Assembly (NCBI GenBank): GCA_036720245.1
Contig: DAIMNI010000014.1
Location: 1-44,441 of the forward strand
Reading direction: 5' to 3'
From: JAAZMA01 sp036720245
GTDB lineage: Bacteria > Bacillota > Clostridia > Tissierellales > Tepidimicrobiaceae
Length of the DNA: 44,441 bases
In this document: positions 1-8,111 of the stretch, piece after piece
Numbering within the stretch: position 1 is the stretch's first letter
Layout: every line of letters begins with the position of its first letter
Program-made: the position numbers and the translations under genes
The notes under the pieces: model-generated
What the model was told of the DNA's origin: nothing
Seen by the model: only the letters and a program-made list of their open reading frames with translations
Database searches by the model: none

Positions 1-221
1 GAACAGTAGTATCCATGAATATGTTTGACTGTGCCCAAACTCCACTATATAGAACTTTTGAAATGGTAAAACAAGAAGCTAGCAAATACGGAGTAGCAGT
101 AACAGGCTCAGAATTAGTAGGCCCAGTGAAATTAGAGTATCTATTAAACAATTTAGATTTCTATTTAGGATTACAAGGACTAAGACAAGATCAAATATTA
201 GAAACTCATTTAATGAAATAA
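1..221 (+). CDS. Glutamate formimidoyltransferase, C-terminal fragment
   Basis: This is the 3' end of a gene that begins upstream of the window. The open frame runs from the first bases through VVSMNMFD, VKQEASKYGV, GSELVGPV and LEYLLNNLDFYLGL to a TAA at 219-221. This resembles the C-terminal end of glutamate formimidoyltransferase (the FTCD formiminotransferase domain), which moves the formimino group of N-formiminoglutamate to tetrahydrofolate during histidine breakdown. Only about 72 residues are visible, so catalytic residues cannot be checked. An amino-acid-fermenting host with folate-linked one-carbon metabolism (see fhs at 30966) would fit. A strong hairpin follows directly. Confidence 0.7.
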   Translation, partial: TVVSMNMFDCAQTPLYRTFEMVKQEASKYGVAVTGSELVGPVKLEYLLNNLDFYLGLQGLRQDQILETHLMK

Positions 222-222
222 A

Positions 223-255
223 AAAATGCAGAAGGGATTGTCCCTTCTGCATTTT
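223..255. terminator. Bidirectional intrinsic terminator
   Basis: A perfect 15-bp stem (aaaatgcagaaggga / tcccttctgcatttt) with a TTG loop and A/T flanks on both sides lies between the converging formimidoyltransferase and sleB genes. It can serve both strands. Confidence 0.85.
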
Positions 256-287
256 ATAGATAAGATATTGTATTTTCTTTTTTTCTT

Positions 288-974
288 TTAACGATAAAAT
301 GTATGTCCACCAATTGTAGAAACATAAGCCTTATTTTTCACAATCCAAGAACCTGCTGCCTTACTTGGATTAAAGAAATAAGTGGCATCTCCTACAGGTT
401 TGGAACCACTAAGTGCTTCTTTTGCTGCATTTATACTATCTTCAGATGGAGTATTGTAAATAGAACCATTGTGAACAGTTTCGAACTGTGGAATATTTCC
501 AAAGTATTCAAATATTACTCCATATACAGTATTAGGAAAATCCTTTGACTTGACTCTATTCAAAATCACATTTCCCACAGCTACTTTACCTTTATAAGAT
601 TCTCCACTAGCCTCAGCTTGTATAACCCTAGATAGCCAGTATATGTCATCAGAATTATATTCTTTAGAGCTTGTCCCTTTTTCAGGCACTGTAGAAACAT
701 TATTTAAAGTTTTTTGAGTTTCTGCTCCTGCGATACCATCTATTCTAATGCCCTGATCTATTTGAAAATCTATAACAGCTTTTTCTGTTACTTTTCCATA
801 TATTCCATCTAGATCAAAATTGTAATAACCCATTTGTTTTAAAGCCTTTTGCAATTCTAATACATCTTCACCTTTGTGAGTGAATTGCATAGTTCTATAG
901 TACCCACTAGCTGATACTTGCATAGACATTGCTAATATCAATGTCAACAATAATACACTTACTATTTTTTTCAT
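288..974 (-). CDS. sleB: Spore cortex-lytic enzyme (SleB-like cell wall hydrolase)
   Basis: The 228-residue protein has an N-terminal signal peptide (residues 1-23, MKKIVSVLLLTLILAMS then VSA-SG). A PG_binding_1 peptidoglycan-binding domain follows at about 30-92, with the typical VLELQKALKQMGYY and DGIYGKVTEKAVIDFQ. A SleB/Hydrolase_2 catalytic domain covers about 108-228. The presumed catalytic Glu is E121 in VIQAEASGE, followed by GKVAVGNVILNRV, and the C-terminus ends GGHTFYR. The family cleaves muramic-lactam peptidoglycan of the spore cortex during germination, so the host probably sporulates. No ypeB partner is adjacent, unlike in Bacillus. The ATG is preceded by aggaaggga. The paralogue CwlJ lacks the PG-binding domain, so SleB is the better name. 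Confidence 0.88.
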   Translation of the reverse strand: MKKIVSVLLLTLILAMSMQVSASGYYRTMQFTHKGEDVLELQKALKQMGYYNFDLDGIYGKVTEKAVIDFQIDQGIRIDGIAGAETQKTLNNVSTVPEKGTSSKEYNSDDIYWLSRVIQAEASGESYKGKVAVGNVILNRVKSKDFPNTVYGVIFEYFGNIPQFETVHNGSIYNTPSEDSINAAKEALSGSKPVGDATYFFNPSKAAGSWIVKNKAYVSTIGGHTFYR

Positions 975-1100
975 AAATTTAGACTCCCTTCCTAAACTCT
1001 ATCTTCGAATTTTAGTTATTATTTTGGTTAAACTTTAAACTAATTTCCTAGGACCTAATAATTTAGGATTTTTTTATCCAATGGATTTGTAATAAAAACT

Positions 1101-1129
1101 ATTATATAGGAAGATTTGTATTTTGTAAA
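1101..1129 (-). promoter_or_regulatory. Sigma-A-like promoter upstream of sleB
   Basis: On the minus strand TTTACA (1129-1124) and TATAAT (1106-1101) are separated by exactly 17 bases, about 125 bases upstream of the sleB ATG. The leader also contains a small CCTAA-ATTA-TTAGG hairpin. A vegetative-type promoter is unexpected for a gene normally read by the forespore sigma-G. I see no clear sigma-G box, but I could not search exhaustively. Confidence 0.5.
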
Positions 1130-1177
1130 CACTTTGTAACCATATACCAAAACTTAACAAAATGTTCCCTTGCCATC

Positions 1178-2059
1178 TTATTTCTTATTCTTCTTCATAA
1201 AGGCATAGGCCCCATTAACTTCTCCACCTAATATAATCGTAATGCTGGAGATATATAGCCAAACTAAAAGTATTATAATTCCTCCTAGAGAACCGTAGGT
1301 TTTAGAATAGTTTCCAAAATTATTTACATAGAAGGAAAAGACCATGGAGGCGATTATCCAGCCTATAGCAGCAAACAAGGCCCCTGGTATAGTATCTCTA
1401 AATTTTATTTCTAGCCCTTCCACTGGAGTAGGACTAAATCTATATAATAATGCAAATATTATTACCATAGATAAAAAAGGAATGATGATTCTTAGGAATT
1501 CCCATATATGATAAAAAATATGTGTAGCACCAAATGCAGAAAAAATTTTCCTACCAATTACCTCTCCAAATACCAACATAGATAAAACTATAATAAGTAC
1601 AATAGCTAAGGCTACGGTGAATATAATTGCAATCCCTTTTAATCTCCAATAGGGTCTTTTCTTTTCCACATCATAGGCCTTATTAACTGCCCTCATGATG
1701 GAAGATATCCCCAAGGAACCAGTCCATAGAGCTAGAATAATACCTATGGATAAAAGGGTATCTGAACTATAGCCTACAATTTCTTTTGCTATACCCCTTA
1801 ATAGAATTTGAGTTTCCAAAGGCAATACTATTAAAAGATTGTCTAATATTTCTTCTTGTGCAATAGATGTATAGCTTAATATATTTAGAAAAAATATTAA
1901 AAAGGGAAATATGGAAAGTATTAAAAAATAAGTCAATTGGCCTCCAACGGCGGATACTTCATCTTCTAAAATGCCAGTTATGAATTTATCTAAGAAAACA
2001 AACCAATCCTTATCCTTATGTTTATCTAGTTTATCTTTAATATTATCTAATAATTCCAA
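1178..2059 (-). CDS. YihY/BrkB-family inner membrane protein
   Basis: This is a polytopic membrane protein of the YihY (formerly called ribonuclease BN or virulence factor BrkB) family. It has about six hydrophobic segments and the family signature regions AVGGQLTYFLILSIFPFL near the N-terminus, LWTGSLGISSIMRAVNKAYD in the middle and YGSLGGIIILLVWLYISS near the C-terminus. The molecular function of the family is unknown. The open frame extends upstream to 2089. I prefer the TTG at 2059, because ggagaggg sits about 8 bases before it, whereas the upstream ATG (2077) and TTG (2089) lack a Shine-Dalgarno site. This start gives 293 residues. The gene is monocistronic or distally coupled to the HDOD gene upstream, from which a terminator separates it. 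Confidence 0.85.
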   Translation of the reverse strand: MELLDNIKDKLDKHKDKDWFVFLDKFITGILEDEVSAVGGQLTYFLILSIFPFLIFFLNILSYTSIAQEEILDNLLIVLPLETQILLRGIAKEIVGYSSDTLLSIGIILALWTGSLGISSIMRAVNKAYDVEKKRPYWRLKGIAIIFTVALAIVLIIVLSMLVFGEVIGRKIFSAFGATHIFYHIWEFLRIIIPFLSMVIIFALLYRFSPTPVEGLEIKFRDTIPGALFAAIGWIIASMVFSFYVNNFGNYSKTYGSLGGIIILLVWLYISSITIILGGEVNGAYAFMKKNKK

Positions 2060-2138
2060 TAGATACACCCTCTCCATGATAATTTTCAATAGTATCTAGT
2101 ATATATTACCATAATGTCCAAAAATCATCAAATAAATA

Positions 2139-2167
2139 ATAGAAGAGGGGAGTTTCCCCTCTTCTAT
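2139..2167 (-). terminator. Terminator of the HDOD gene
   Basis: The hairpin atagaagagggga / tcccctcttctat overlaps the TAG stop of the HDOD gene (2164-2166). On the minus strand it is followed by an AT-rich tract. It separates the HDOD gene from the yihY-like gene. Confidence 0.75.
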
Positions 2168-3024
2168 GTTAAATTAAAGCTATCACCATCTACAATTAAA
2201 TCATGGGATTTAGATATATATTGTTCTATAGTATTAGGAGAAATACCTAGAGTTTCTAATGCAAAAGGTGAAAAATTATAAGCTAATCCATCTGCACCAA
2301 TGCTAATTCCTATCATCATAGTAATAGCATCGGCAATGTGGACAATGGAAACCAAAGTAGAGTCTATAGTAGAATTTTCAGGGCTATGATGAAGGCCTAT
2401 GGCTTCTACTAATTCTTCGGGGAAATTCCATTTATTTGCAATCTTTTCACCAATTTGTGCATGATTAAATCCTAGTATTTCTTCTTCTGCCTCTAGAAAA
2501 GACATATTACTATATTCTACTTTATTTACTATGGCATTGTATTCTTGTTCCACATAAAAATTTAAAATGGTTTTACCTATATCCCTCAGTAATCCTCCAA
2601 TATAGGCAGTTTCAGGCTTAGGATAATTAATATCCTTGGCAATATATCTAGATATAATTGCACAGGTTTGAGATTGAGTCCATAGATCTTTTTCTTCTAG
2701 GGCATAGCCTTTTAATTCAGCTTCCATCATTTTGGATATGGTGGAGGCCAAGGTCATACTCTTTATAGTTTGAAATCCCAATAATATAGTGGCTTGGGAT
2801 ACAGTATTGATTTTTCTAGGATACCCATAATAAGCAGAATTAGCTAGTTTTAATATTCTAGCAGTTAAACTCTGATCCTTTAAAATTTCTTTTTCTAAAT
2901 CTTTAATTGTGGAATCTGGATCTTCTGTAATTTCAATTATTTTATTAACCCTATTTGGTAATATAGGCATATCATTTACTTTATTGACTATATGTTCTAA
3001 TTTCTTTTCTTTCATAATGTCCAC
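2164..3024 (-). CDS. HDOD domain protein
   Basis: The 286-residue soluble protein is almost entirely one HDOD domain (about residues 14-215). It carries the characteristic MPILPNRVNKIIEI, DQSLTARILKLANSAYYG, ATILLGFQTIKSMTLA and LHHSPE stretches. HDOD domains are relatives of HD phosphohydrolases that usually lack the metal-binding HD pair and act in signalling or as scaffolds. Here the HD position reads GGLLRDIGK (RD instead of HD), as expected for a non-catalytic member. No receiver, GGDEF or EAL domain is fused. The start may be the second Met (MKEKKLEHI). The upstream region carries a pair of identical palindromes (3034-3043 and 3065-3074), which may be operator sites. Confidence 0.85.
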   Translation of the reverse strand: MDIMKEKKLEHIVNKVNDMPILPNRVNKIIEITEDPDSTIKDLEKEILKDQSLTARILKLANSAYYGYPRKINTVSQATILLGFQTIKSMTLASTISKMMEAELKGYALEEKDLWTQSQTCAIISRYIAKDINYPKPETAYIGGLLRDIGKTILNFYVEQEYNAIVNKVEYSNMSFLEAEEEILGFNHAQIGEKIANKWNFPEELVEAIGLHHSPENSTIDSTLVSIVHIADAITMMIGISIGADGLAYNFSPFALETLGISPNTIEQYISKSHDLIVDGDSFNLT

Positions 3025-3033
3025 CCCATATAT

Positions 3034-3074
3034 AGTATATACTATTATTATACTAATTTAATAAAGTATATACT
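3034..3074 (-). promoter_or_regulatory. Twin AGTATATACT palindromes upstream of the HDOD gene
   Basis: The 10-bp palindrome AGTATATACT occurs at 3034-3043 and again at 3065-3074, 31 bp centre to centre (about three helical turns). Both lie in the short gap between the HDOD gene and the large unknown gene. The first lies within a longer symmetric ATAGTATATACTAT. The arrangement fits a pair of protein-binding sites; no regulator can be named. Confidence 0.35.
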
Positions 3075-3088
3075 ATAGACATAAAGGA

Positions 3089-4876
3089 TTATTTATTTTC
3101 CGAATGCTTTATATGTTTCATTAGAGAAATGACTTTCCCATAATTGTCGTCCTCATCTCCAGCTAAGGCTTTAAATACAATTTTACCAAGGGAAGTAATT
3201 TCAATCCCTATTTCAGGATAGAAATTATATTTTAACAATCCAATCATTTCTAGATAATTATAGTATTCTAATAGAAAATTAGATTTTCCCAAATTCTTTG
3301 GCAATAATATAAGATAACTTTGATTAGTGTTTTCCTCTAGGGAAACCAATAAATTTAATAAATTTTTCCTAAGGGTTTCCATGTTTCTCTCTTCTTTGAG
3401 AGGATCAATATCATTCATAAATTTATCATCCCATATATATTGGAGGAATAAAGTATATTTATCTTCATCACTTAGCCAAAGATATTGGGAGGCCTTTTTA
3501 GTAGCCACTAAAAAATCTCCATCTAATTTTAGCAATTTATTGTCTAAGGCAAAAACATAGAAGAAGTTTAGCATTGGGAAATCAACTTGATTTGGAGCCT
3601 TACTATCTATAGCTTCTTCATTTTCCATTATGCCGTTTAATTCTAATAGGGTATTTCTCTTAATGTGTTTTCGCTTTTTTGTTAATTCCACAGCTTCGTT
3701 TATATACCATACTTGAGCCTTCACCTGTTCATCGGAGGTACCATATAAGTGCATATCATAATCCNNNNNNNNNNATAAAATAAACTTCTCAAAATCCATT
3801 ATAAAATTAAGGGCTTGTTCATTTAATATGGAAGCTATTCGATAGTTTATACTCCTATCTATATTAAAAGGTTTTTCCGCATATTGAACTTTGTTTAAAT
3901 ATATAAATATATCTTGATATATTTTGAAGATTTCTTCATAGGATTCCTTATAAATAGGATATTTATTTTTCAAATAGCCTAGATATCTTTTAATTGTATC
4001 AATATATGAAACTAATTCAGATTGATCAGTAATAAATCCATCCTCTATCAATGCGCTTATCAATTCTTCCATATTAATCTGGTCTAAATCATATAAAGTC
4101 ATCTCTTCATCCATCAAATAGTATTCAAATAAATTGATTAAATTACTAATATGTTTTTTAATTTTAATCCTTGGCAAATGATAGGATAAATAGTTTTCAA
4201 ATTCGTCTAATTCATCATATAAAATAGAACTAATATCCTCATTCATTTCCACTACTTCATATATACATTCAGTATAAATTCTATACAGATTTACACTATA
4301 TTGTTTTAAATATTTCTCCATAGTAAGTTCAGGTTTCTTAAATCTAAGACGATTATAGTCTATAAAAACTTCCTCTAAAAAATCATTCTTAGCTGATTGA
4401 GGTAAGAAACTAATATTTCCAATAAAGCCCTCATATTCAATTATCTTTCCAACTCGCCCAAAAATTAAATCGGATTTTTTTAATATGGTAGCCAAACTAG
4501 GTTCCCAAATCTTATGTTTGTCACCAGTTAGTATATCTAATACATATATATACTCCCCTTTATTTCCTTCTATTTCAAATAAGGAAACATAGGATTTGTT
4601 TCTTTCCCTTAGGATTTCTTTCTCCAAATGAGTTAATCCATGGGGCCTATCTTCTAACATATGCTCTATAAAGGTCTTTCCATAATCAGTTCTATAATCG
4701 ATACTAACCCATACATTAAAGGCAATCATAGCTTTTTCATCGTCAAAATCTGGATAATAAAATTCTATGGAATCTAGAGAATTATCCTTTTTAATAAAAT
4801 CATTTATATATTGAATTAATTTTCTCGTAGTATTTTCTTGAATAGTTTGTATTTCCTTATAACTTAATCTATACAT
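3089..4876 (-). CDS. Large uncharacterised cytoplasmic protein
   Basis: I do not recognise this protein. It is about 595 residues long, acidic, rich in Tyr, Ile and Glu, and without signal peptide or membrane segments. Residues 1-170 look like a mixed alpha/beta region (YYPDFDDEKAMIAFNVWVSI; YIYVLDILTGDKHKIWEPS). The middle is helical. The last 60 residues (LLPKNLGKSNFLLEYYNYLE, then EIGIEITSLGKIVF) could be a winged-helix-like end. The ATG at 4876 is chosen because ggaggg lies 4 bases upstream. The frame is also open to a TTG at 4888 that overlaps the Shine-Dalgarno. A 10-N gap at 3765-3774 interrupts the middle; the frame agrees on both sides if the gap size is right. It is divergent from the lytS-like gene. 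Confidence 0.65.
   Translation of the reverse strand: MYRLSYKEIQTIQENTTRKLIQYINDFIKKDNSLDSIEFYYPDFDDEKAMIAFNVWVSIDYRTDYGKTFIEHMLEDRPHGLTHLEKEILRERNKSYVSLFEIEGNKGEYIYVLDILTGDKHKIWEPSLATILKKSDLIFGRVGKIIEYEGFIGNISFLPQSAKNDFLEEVFIDYNRLRFKKPELTMEKYLKQYSVNLYRIYTECIYEVVEMNEDISSILYDELDEFENYLSYHLPRIKIKKHISNLINLFEYYLMDEEMTLYDLDQINMEELISALIEDGFITDQSELVSYIDTIKRYLGYLKNKYPIYKESYEEIFKIYQDIFIYLNKVQYAEKPFNIDRSINYRIASILNEQALNFIMDFEKFILXXXXDYDMHLYGTSDEQVKAQVWYINEAVELTKKRKHIKRNTLLELNGIMENEEAIDSKAPNQVDFPMLNFFYVFALDNKLLKLDGDFLVATKKASQYLWLSDEDKYTLFLQYIWDDKFMNDIDPLKEERNMETLRKNLLNLLVSLEENTNQSYLILLPKNLGKSNFLLEYYNYLEMIGLLKYNFYPEIGIEITSLGKIVFKALAGDEDDNYGKVISLMKHIKHSENK
3765..3774. other. Assembly gap (10 N)
   Basis: Ten N lie inside the large unknown minus-strand gene. 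The true length is not known, so residues around it (after EKFIL, before DYDMHLYG) are uncertain. Confidence 0.99.
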
Positions 4877-4971
4877 AGGACCCTCCAAATAAAAATTATT
4901 AAATATAATATATATTATTATATATTATATACTAATATCCATGATTCTGCATAAACAAAAATATAAAAACT

Positions 4972-5000
4972 TTGGAAAAATCTAATTTTAAGTTTATAAT
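4972..5000 (+). promoter_or_regulatory. Promoter of the lytS-lytT-cstA region
   Basis: TTGGAA (4972-4977) and TATAAT (4995-5000) are separated by 17 bases, about 35 bases before the proposed translation start of the sensor kinase. It is a good match to a vegetative sigma-A promoter. Confidence 0.65.
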
Positions 5001-5034
5001 ATAAATAGATAGAGCTTTTGGAGGAGGGATTTCA

Positions 5035-6717
5035 CTGTTAGGAATACTTTTTCAAAATTTATTTAGTCGTGTTGGATTAATAATGTTATTGGCTTTTGTT
5101 ATGACTAGAATTGAGTTCTTTAGAAAATTAATAGTAAAGGAGAACACAAATTGGAAGGATAAATTAATATTATCTATTATATTTGGCATATACGGAGTTA
5201 TAGGTACCTATACGGGTATTCCCATTAAAGGTGCCATTGCCAATGGCAGAGTAATAGGAGTTTTTATTGGGGGATTATTAGGAGGGCCTTTTGTAGGCTT
5301 TATGTCTGGTCTTATAGCAGGTGGCCATAGATTTTTAATAGATATAGGTGGTTTTACAGCCTTTTCTTGTGCCTTTTCTACCTTTACTGAAGGAATTATT
5401 GGGGGACTTTTAAAGAAAAGGATAGATAAATCTGAAAACAAATGGACTTTTGCCCTTATATCTGGAATGTTGGCAGAAGTTTGGCAAATGATTGTAATAT
5501 TAGTTTTTTCTAGCCCTCTAAAAGATGCTTGGGAATTGGTTAAAATTATTGGAATGCCTATGATAATTGCCAATGGAATAGGTATTTCAGTTTGTATGTC
5601 TATAATTTATGGAGTATCTAAAGATGTAGAAACAGCAGAGGCTTTTCAAGCTCAATTGGCTTTAAAAATTGCCGATAAAACCTTGATTTATTTTAGAAAA
5701 GGTTTAAATGAAAATACTGCCCATGAAGTAGCTAAAATAATAATAGATATGACAAAATTTGATGCTATTGCCTTTACAAATAAGGAAAAAATCTTAACTC
5801 ATGTAGGTGTAGGGGAAGAACATCATTTATCGGGATGCCCTATCAGGACAAGCCTAACTAAAAAGGTATTAAAGGAAGGAGAGTGCATTATTGCCAATAC
5901 TAAAGAGGAAATAGGCTGTAATAAAAAAGATTGCCAACTTAAATCCGCTATTATTATTCCATTAATAGAAGGGGAAGAAGTAAAAGGCACATTGAAATTA
6001 TATAAGAATAGAGAAAATGCCATTAATAAAGCAGAAACAGAATTGGCATTAGGTTTGGGGCATTTGTTTTCCACTCAAATTGAACTTAGTAAAATAGATC
6101 ATCAAAGGGAATTATTAGCCAAGTCTGAGTTAAAGGCATTGCAATCTCAAATAAATCCCCATTTTTTATTTAATACTATGAACACTATAATTTCACTAAT
6201 TAGGACCAAACCAGATGAGGCTAGGAAATTATTAATACATTTAAGTAATTATTTTAGAAATAATCTACAGGCAAATAGTGAGGAAGTGGATTTATATAAA
6301 GAAATAGAAACTATTCAATCTTATTTGGAAATAGAAAAAGCAAGATTTGGGGATAAATTAAAGATTATATACAATATTCCTAAAGGTATCGAATGTTCAT
6401 TGCCTCCATTATTGCTTCAGCCTATAGTAGAAAATGCAGTTAAACATGGAATTTTTGAAAAATTAGAAGGGGGTACTGTGGAGATTACTATTATAGATAA
6501 TAGTAGGGAAACAGAATTAATAGTAAAAGATAATGGCATAGGCATGAGTGAAGAAACTTTATCTACATTATTTGCAGATGGGAAGGGCAGAGGAATAGGA
6601 CTTAAAAATGTAAATGACAGATTAAAAAGTAAATATGGGGAAAAGCATGGTCTAGACATTAAATCTCAATTAGGTCAGGGAACTATAGTTAAAATGATAA
6701 TTCCAAAGGAGGTGTAG
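5035..6717 (+). CDS. LytS/BtsS-family sensor histidine kinase
   Basis: This is a membrane sensor kinase of the LytS/YpdA/BtsS class. Order of parts: a 5TM-5TMR_LYT membrane region (roughly the first 190 residues, including IYGVIGTYTGIP and GGPFVGFMSGLIAGGHRF), a GAF-like domain with Cys residues (SGCPI; GCNKKDC), a His_kinase domain with LQSQINPHFLFN (His360 counted from the ATG at 5083), and an HATPase with PIVENAVKHG, VKDNGIGM and GRGIGLKNV. The ATG at 5083 has no Shine-Dalgarno and would cut the first membrane helix. Gaggaggg at 5021-5028 points instead to CTG at 5035, adding LGILFQNLFSRVGLIM, which fits the family N-terminus. It is coupled to the next gene (regulator) and probably controls the nearby CstA-type transporter. 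Confidence 0.88.
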   Translation: MLGILFQNLFSRVGLIMLLAFVMTRIEFFRKLIVKENTNWKDKLILSIIFGIYGVIGTYTGIPIKGAIANGRVIGVFIGGLLGGPFVGFMSGLIAGGHRFLIDIGGFTAFSCAFSTFTEGIIGGLLKKRIDKSENKWTFALISGMLAEVWQMIVILVFSSPLKDAWELVKIIGMPMIIANGIGISVCMSIIYGVSKDVETAEAFQAQLALKIADKTLIYFRKGLNENTAHEVAKIIIDMTKFDAIAFTNKEKILTHVGVGEEHHLSGCPIRTSLTKKVLKEGECIIANTKEEIGCNKKDCQLKSAIIIPLIEGEEVKGTLKLYKNRENAINKAETELALGLGHLFSTQIELSKIDHQRELLAKSELKALQSQINPHFLFNTMNTIISLIRTKPDEARKLLIHLSNYFRNNLQANSEEVDLYKEIETIQSYLEIEKARFGDKLKIIYNIPKGIECSLPPLLLQPIVENAVKHGIFEKLEGGTVEITIIDNSRETELIVKDNGIGMSEETLSTLFADGKGRGIGLKNVNDRLKSKYGEKHGLDIKSQLGQGTIVKMIIPKEV

Positions 6718-6718
6718 T

Positions 6719-7453
6719 ATGATGATAAGGACATTAATAGTAGATGATGAGGCACCTGCCAGAGAAGAATTGATATATAGTTTAAAGAGATTTCAGGAGA
6801 TTGAAATTATTGGAGAGGCCTCTCATGGAATGGAGGCTATAAAATTAAATAGTAAATTAAAACCAGATTTAATTTTTTTAGACATACAAATGCCAAAACT
6901 AAATGGAATTGACGTGGCTAGAAGAATATTAGATAGTAATCACAAGCCCTATATAGTATTTGTTACAGCCTATGAAGAATATGCCATAGATGCCTTTGAA
7001 GTAAATGCTATGGACTATATACTTAAGCCTATTACAGAAGAAAGATTGGAAAAAGGCATGGAAAAAGTTTTAGATAAAGTAGAGAAATCTGGAAAAGTAG
7101 AGATTAAAAGGCATGAAATTAGCAATAAAATTTGTGCCTATGCCAATGGTAAATTAATTCCCATAGATTTAAAGGAAATAATTTATGCTACTGTGGAAGA
7201 CAAAAACACAGTAATTTTTAGCACTAAAGGTAAATATGAAGTGAATTATACCTTAGGAGAGCTATCTGAAAGATTAAATAGCCCTACGTTTTTCCGCAGT
7301 CATAAATCCTTTTTAATTAATTTAGATCATATTGAATTTATAGAGCCTTGGTTTAATTCCACATTTAATGTGGTGTTAAAGAATGTGGATATAAAAATAC
7401 CTGTTAGCAGGGGACAGTCTAAAGAATTTAGAAAATTAATGAATATAAATTAA
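6719..7453 (+). CDS. LytTR-family response regulator (LytT/BtsR type)
   Basis: The 244-residue protein has an N-terminal receiver domain (acidic D9/D10, phospho-acceptor D55 in DLIFLDIQMP, Thr in FVTAYEEYA, Lys in YILKPI). A C-terminal LytTR DNA-binding domain covers about 140-244 (VEDKNTVIFSTKGKYEVN, FFRSHKSFLINLDHI). It starts one base after the kinase stop, with ggaggtg inside the kinase 3' end, so the two are translationally coupled. In relatives (BtsSR, LytST) the regulator activates a carboxylate or pyruvate transporter gene. Here the nearest transporter is the CstA-type gene at 8112. Confidence 0.92.
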   Translation: MMIRTLIVDDEAPAREELIYSLKRFQEIEIIGEASHGMEAIKLNSKLKPDLIFLDIQMPKLNGIDVARRILDSNHKPYIVFVTAYEEYAIDAFEVNAMDYILKPITEERLEKGMEKVLDKVEKSGKVEIKRHEISNKICAYANGKLIPIDLKEIIYATVEDKNTVIFSTKGKYEVNYTLGELSERLNSPTFFRSHKSFLINLDHIEFIEPWFNSTFNVVLKNVDIKIPVSRGQSKEFRKLMNIN

Positions 7454-7462
7454 ATTTGCATT

Positions 7463-7554
7463 TGAACCTTGTTTATTGTATTTCATCCTAAGTTTTATGC
7501 AACTTGTATTAAAATCCCCAATTATTATTTTAATTAAGATATACTTTAATTAAG
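7463..7554 (+). promoter_or_regulatory. Possible LytTR-controlled promoter region
   Basis: The gap after the regulator gene has a TATACT -10-like box (7540-7545) flanked by two copies of TTTAATTAAG (7529-7538 and 7545-7554). There is no convincing -35, as expected for an activator-dependent promoter. Two loosely similar motifs, ccttgtttat (7467) and taagtttta (7489), are about 21 bases apart, the LytTR spacing, but the match is weak. Confidence 0.3.
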
Positions 7555-7569
7555 TTCAAGGAGGAAAAT

Positions 7570-8064
7570 ATGGATATAGATAATTATTTGAATATTATAA
7601 AAGGGCGATTGGAAAGTAATTTTGACCTTATTTGGGATTATACTATTGATAATTATGAAATCGATTTATTTGGAAGATTTAATATGAAATCGGAAAAATA
7701 TATATTAACTAAAGAAGCAGTAATAGATACTATGGAAAATAATGAATATTTGTTTATTAAATATATTAATGATTTAAATAAGGCTTATTTAGAGGACTAT
7801 ATAAAACTTTTAATTGGGAGTATTGACAAATTAATTGAACCTAGTAGGGATCATATGTCCAGTGTTATTACAGGTGTATTAGTACTCGATAATAGGCCAG
7901 ATGAGGAAATTATAAGAACGATAGAAAAATTTAAATATCAAAAAAGCTTTTCTTTTGGATTTAAAGGCTGGGTGGATATTCGTTTGATTTTGGTTATTAT
8001 GAATGAAAATCATATAATAACAAATAAGAAGGGGAAGGAGGTCAGAGAAGTCTATCAAGTTTAA
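7570..8064 (+). CDS. Small uncharacterised soluble protein
   Basis: I do not recognise this 164-residue protein. It has no signal peptide or membrane helix. The N-terminal half is helical (NYLNIIKGRLESNFDLIWDY) and the C-terminal half looks alpha/beta (VITGVLVLDNRPDEEII; FGFKGWVDIRLILVIM). It starts at an ATG after aaggagg and lies 47 bases before the CstA-type gene in the same direction, downstream of a sensor and regulator pair. It may therefore be co-regulated with the transporter. The function is unknown. Confidence 0.75.
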   Translation: MDIDNYLNIIKGRLESNFDLIWDYTIDNYEIDLFGRFNMKSEKYILTKEAVIDTMENNEYLFIKYINDLNKAYLEDYIKLLIGSIDKLIEPSRDHMSSVITGVLVLDNRPDEEIIRTIEKFKYQKSFSFGFKGWVDIRLILVIMNENHIITNKKGKEVREVYQV

Positions 8065-8111
8065 TTTTTTATTTCCGTAGCTTTAACAATTTAAAGGAAG
8101 GGAGCGTCATT

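Noticed and set aside
2560..2640. Loss of the HD pair in the HDOD protein as a defect
   Set aside because: HDOD domains commonly lack the metal-binding HD residues, so GGLLRDIGK is normal for the family.
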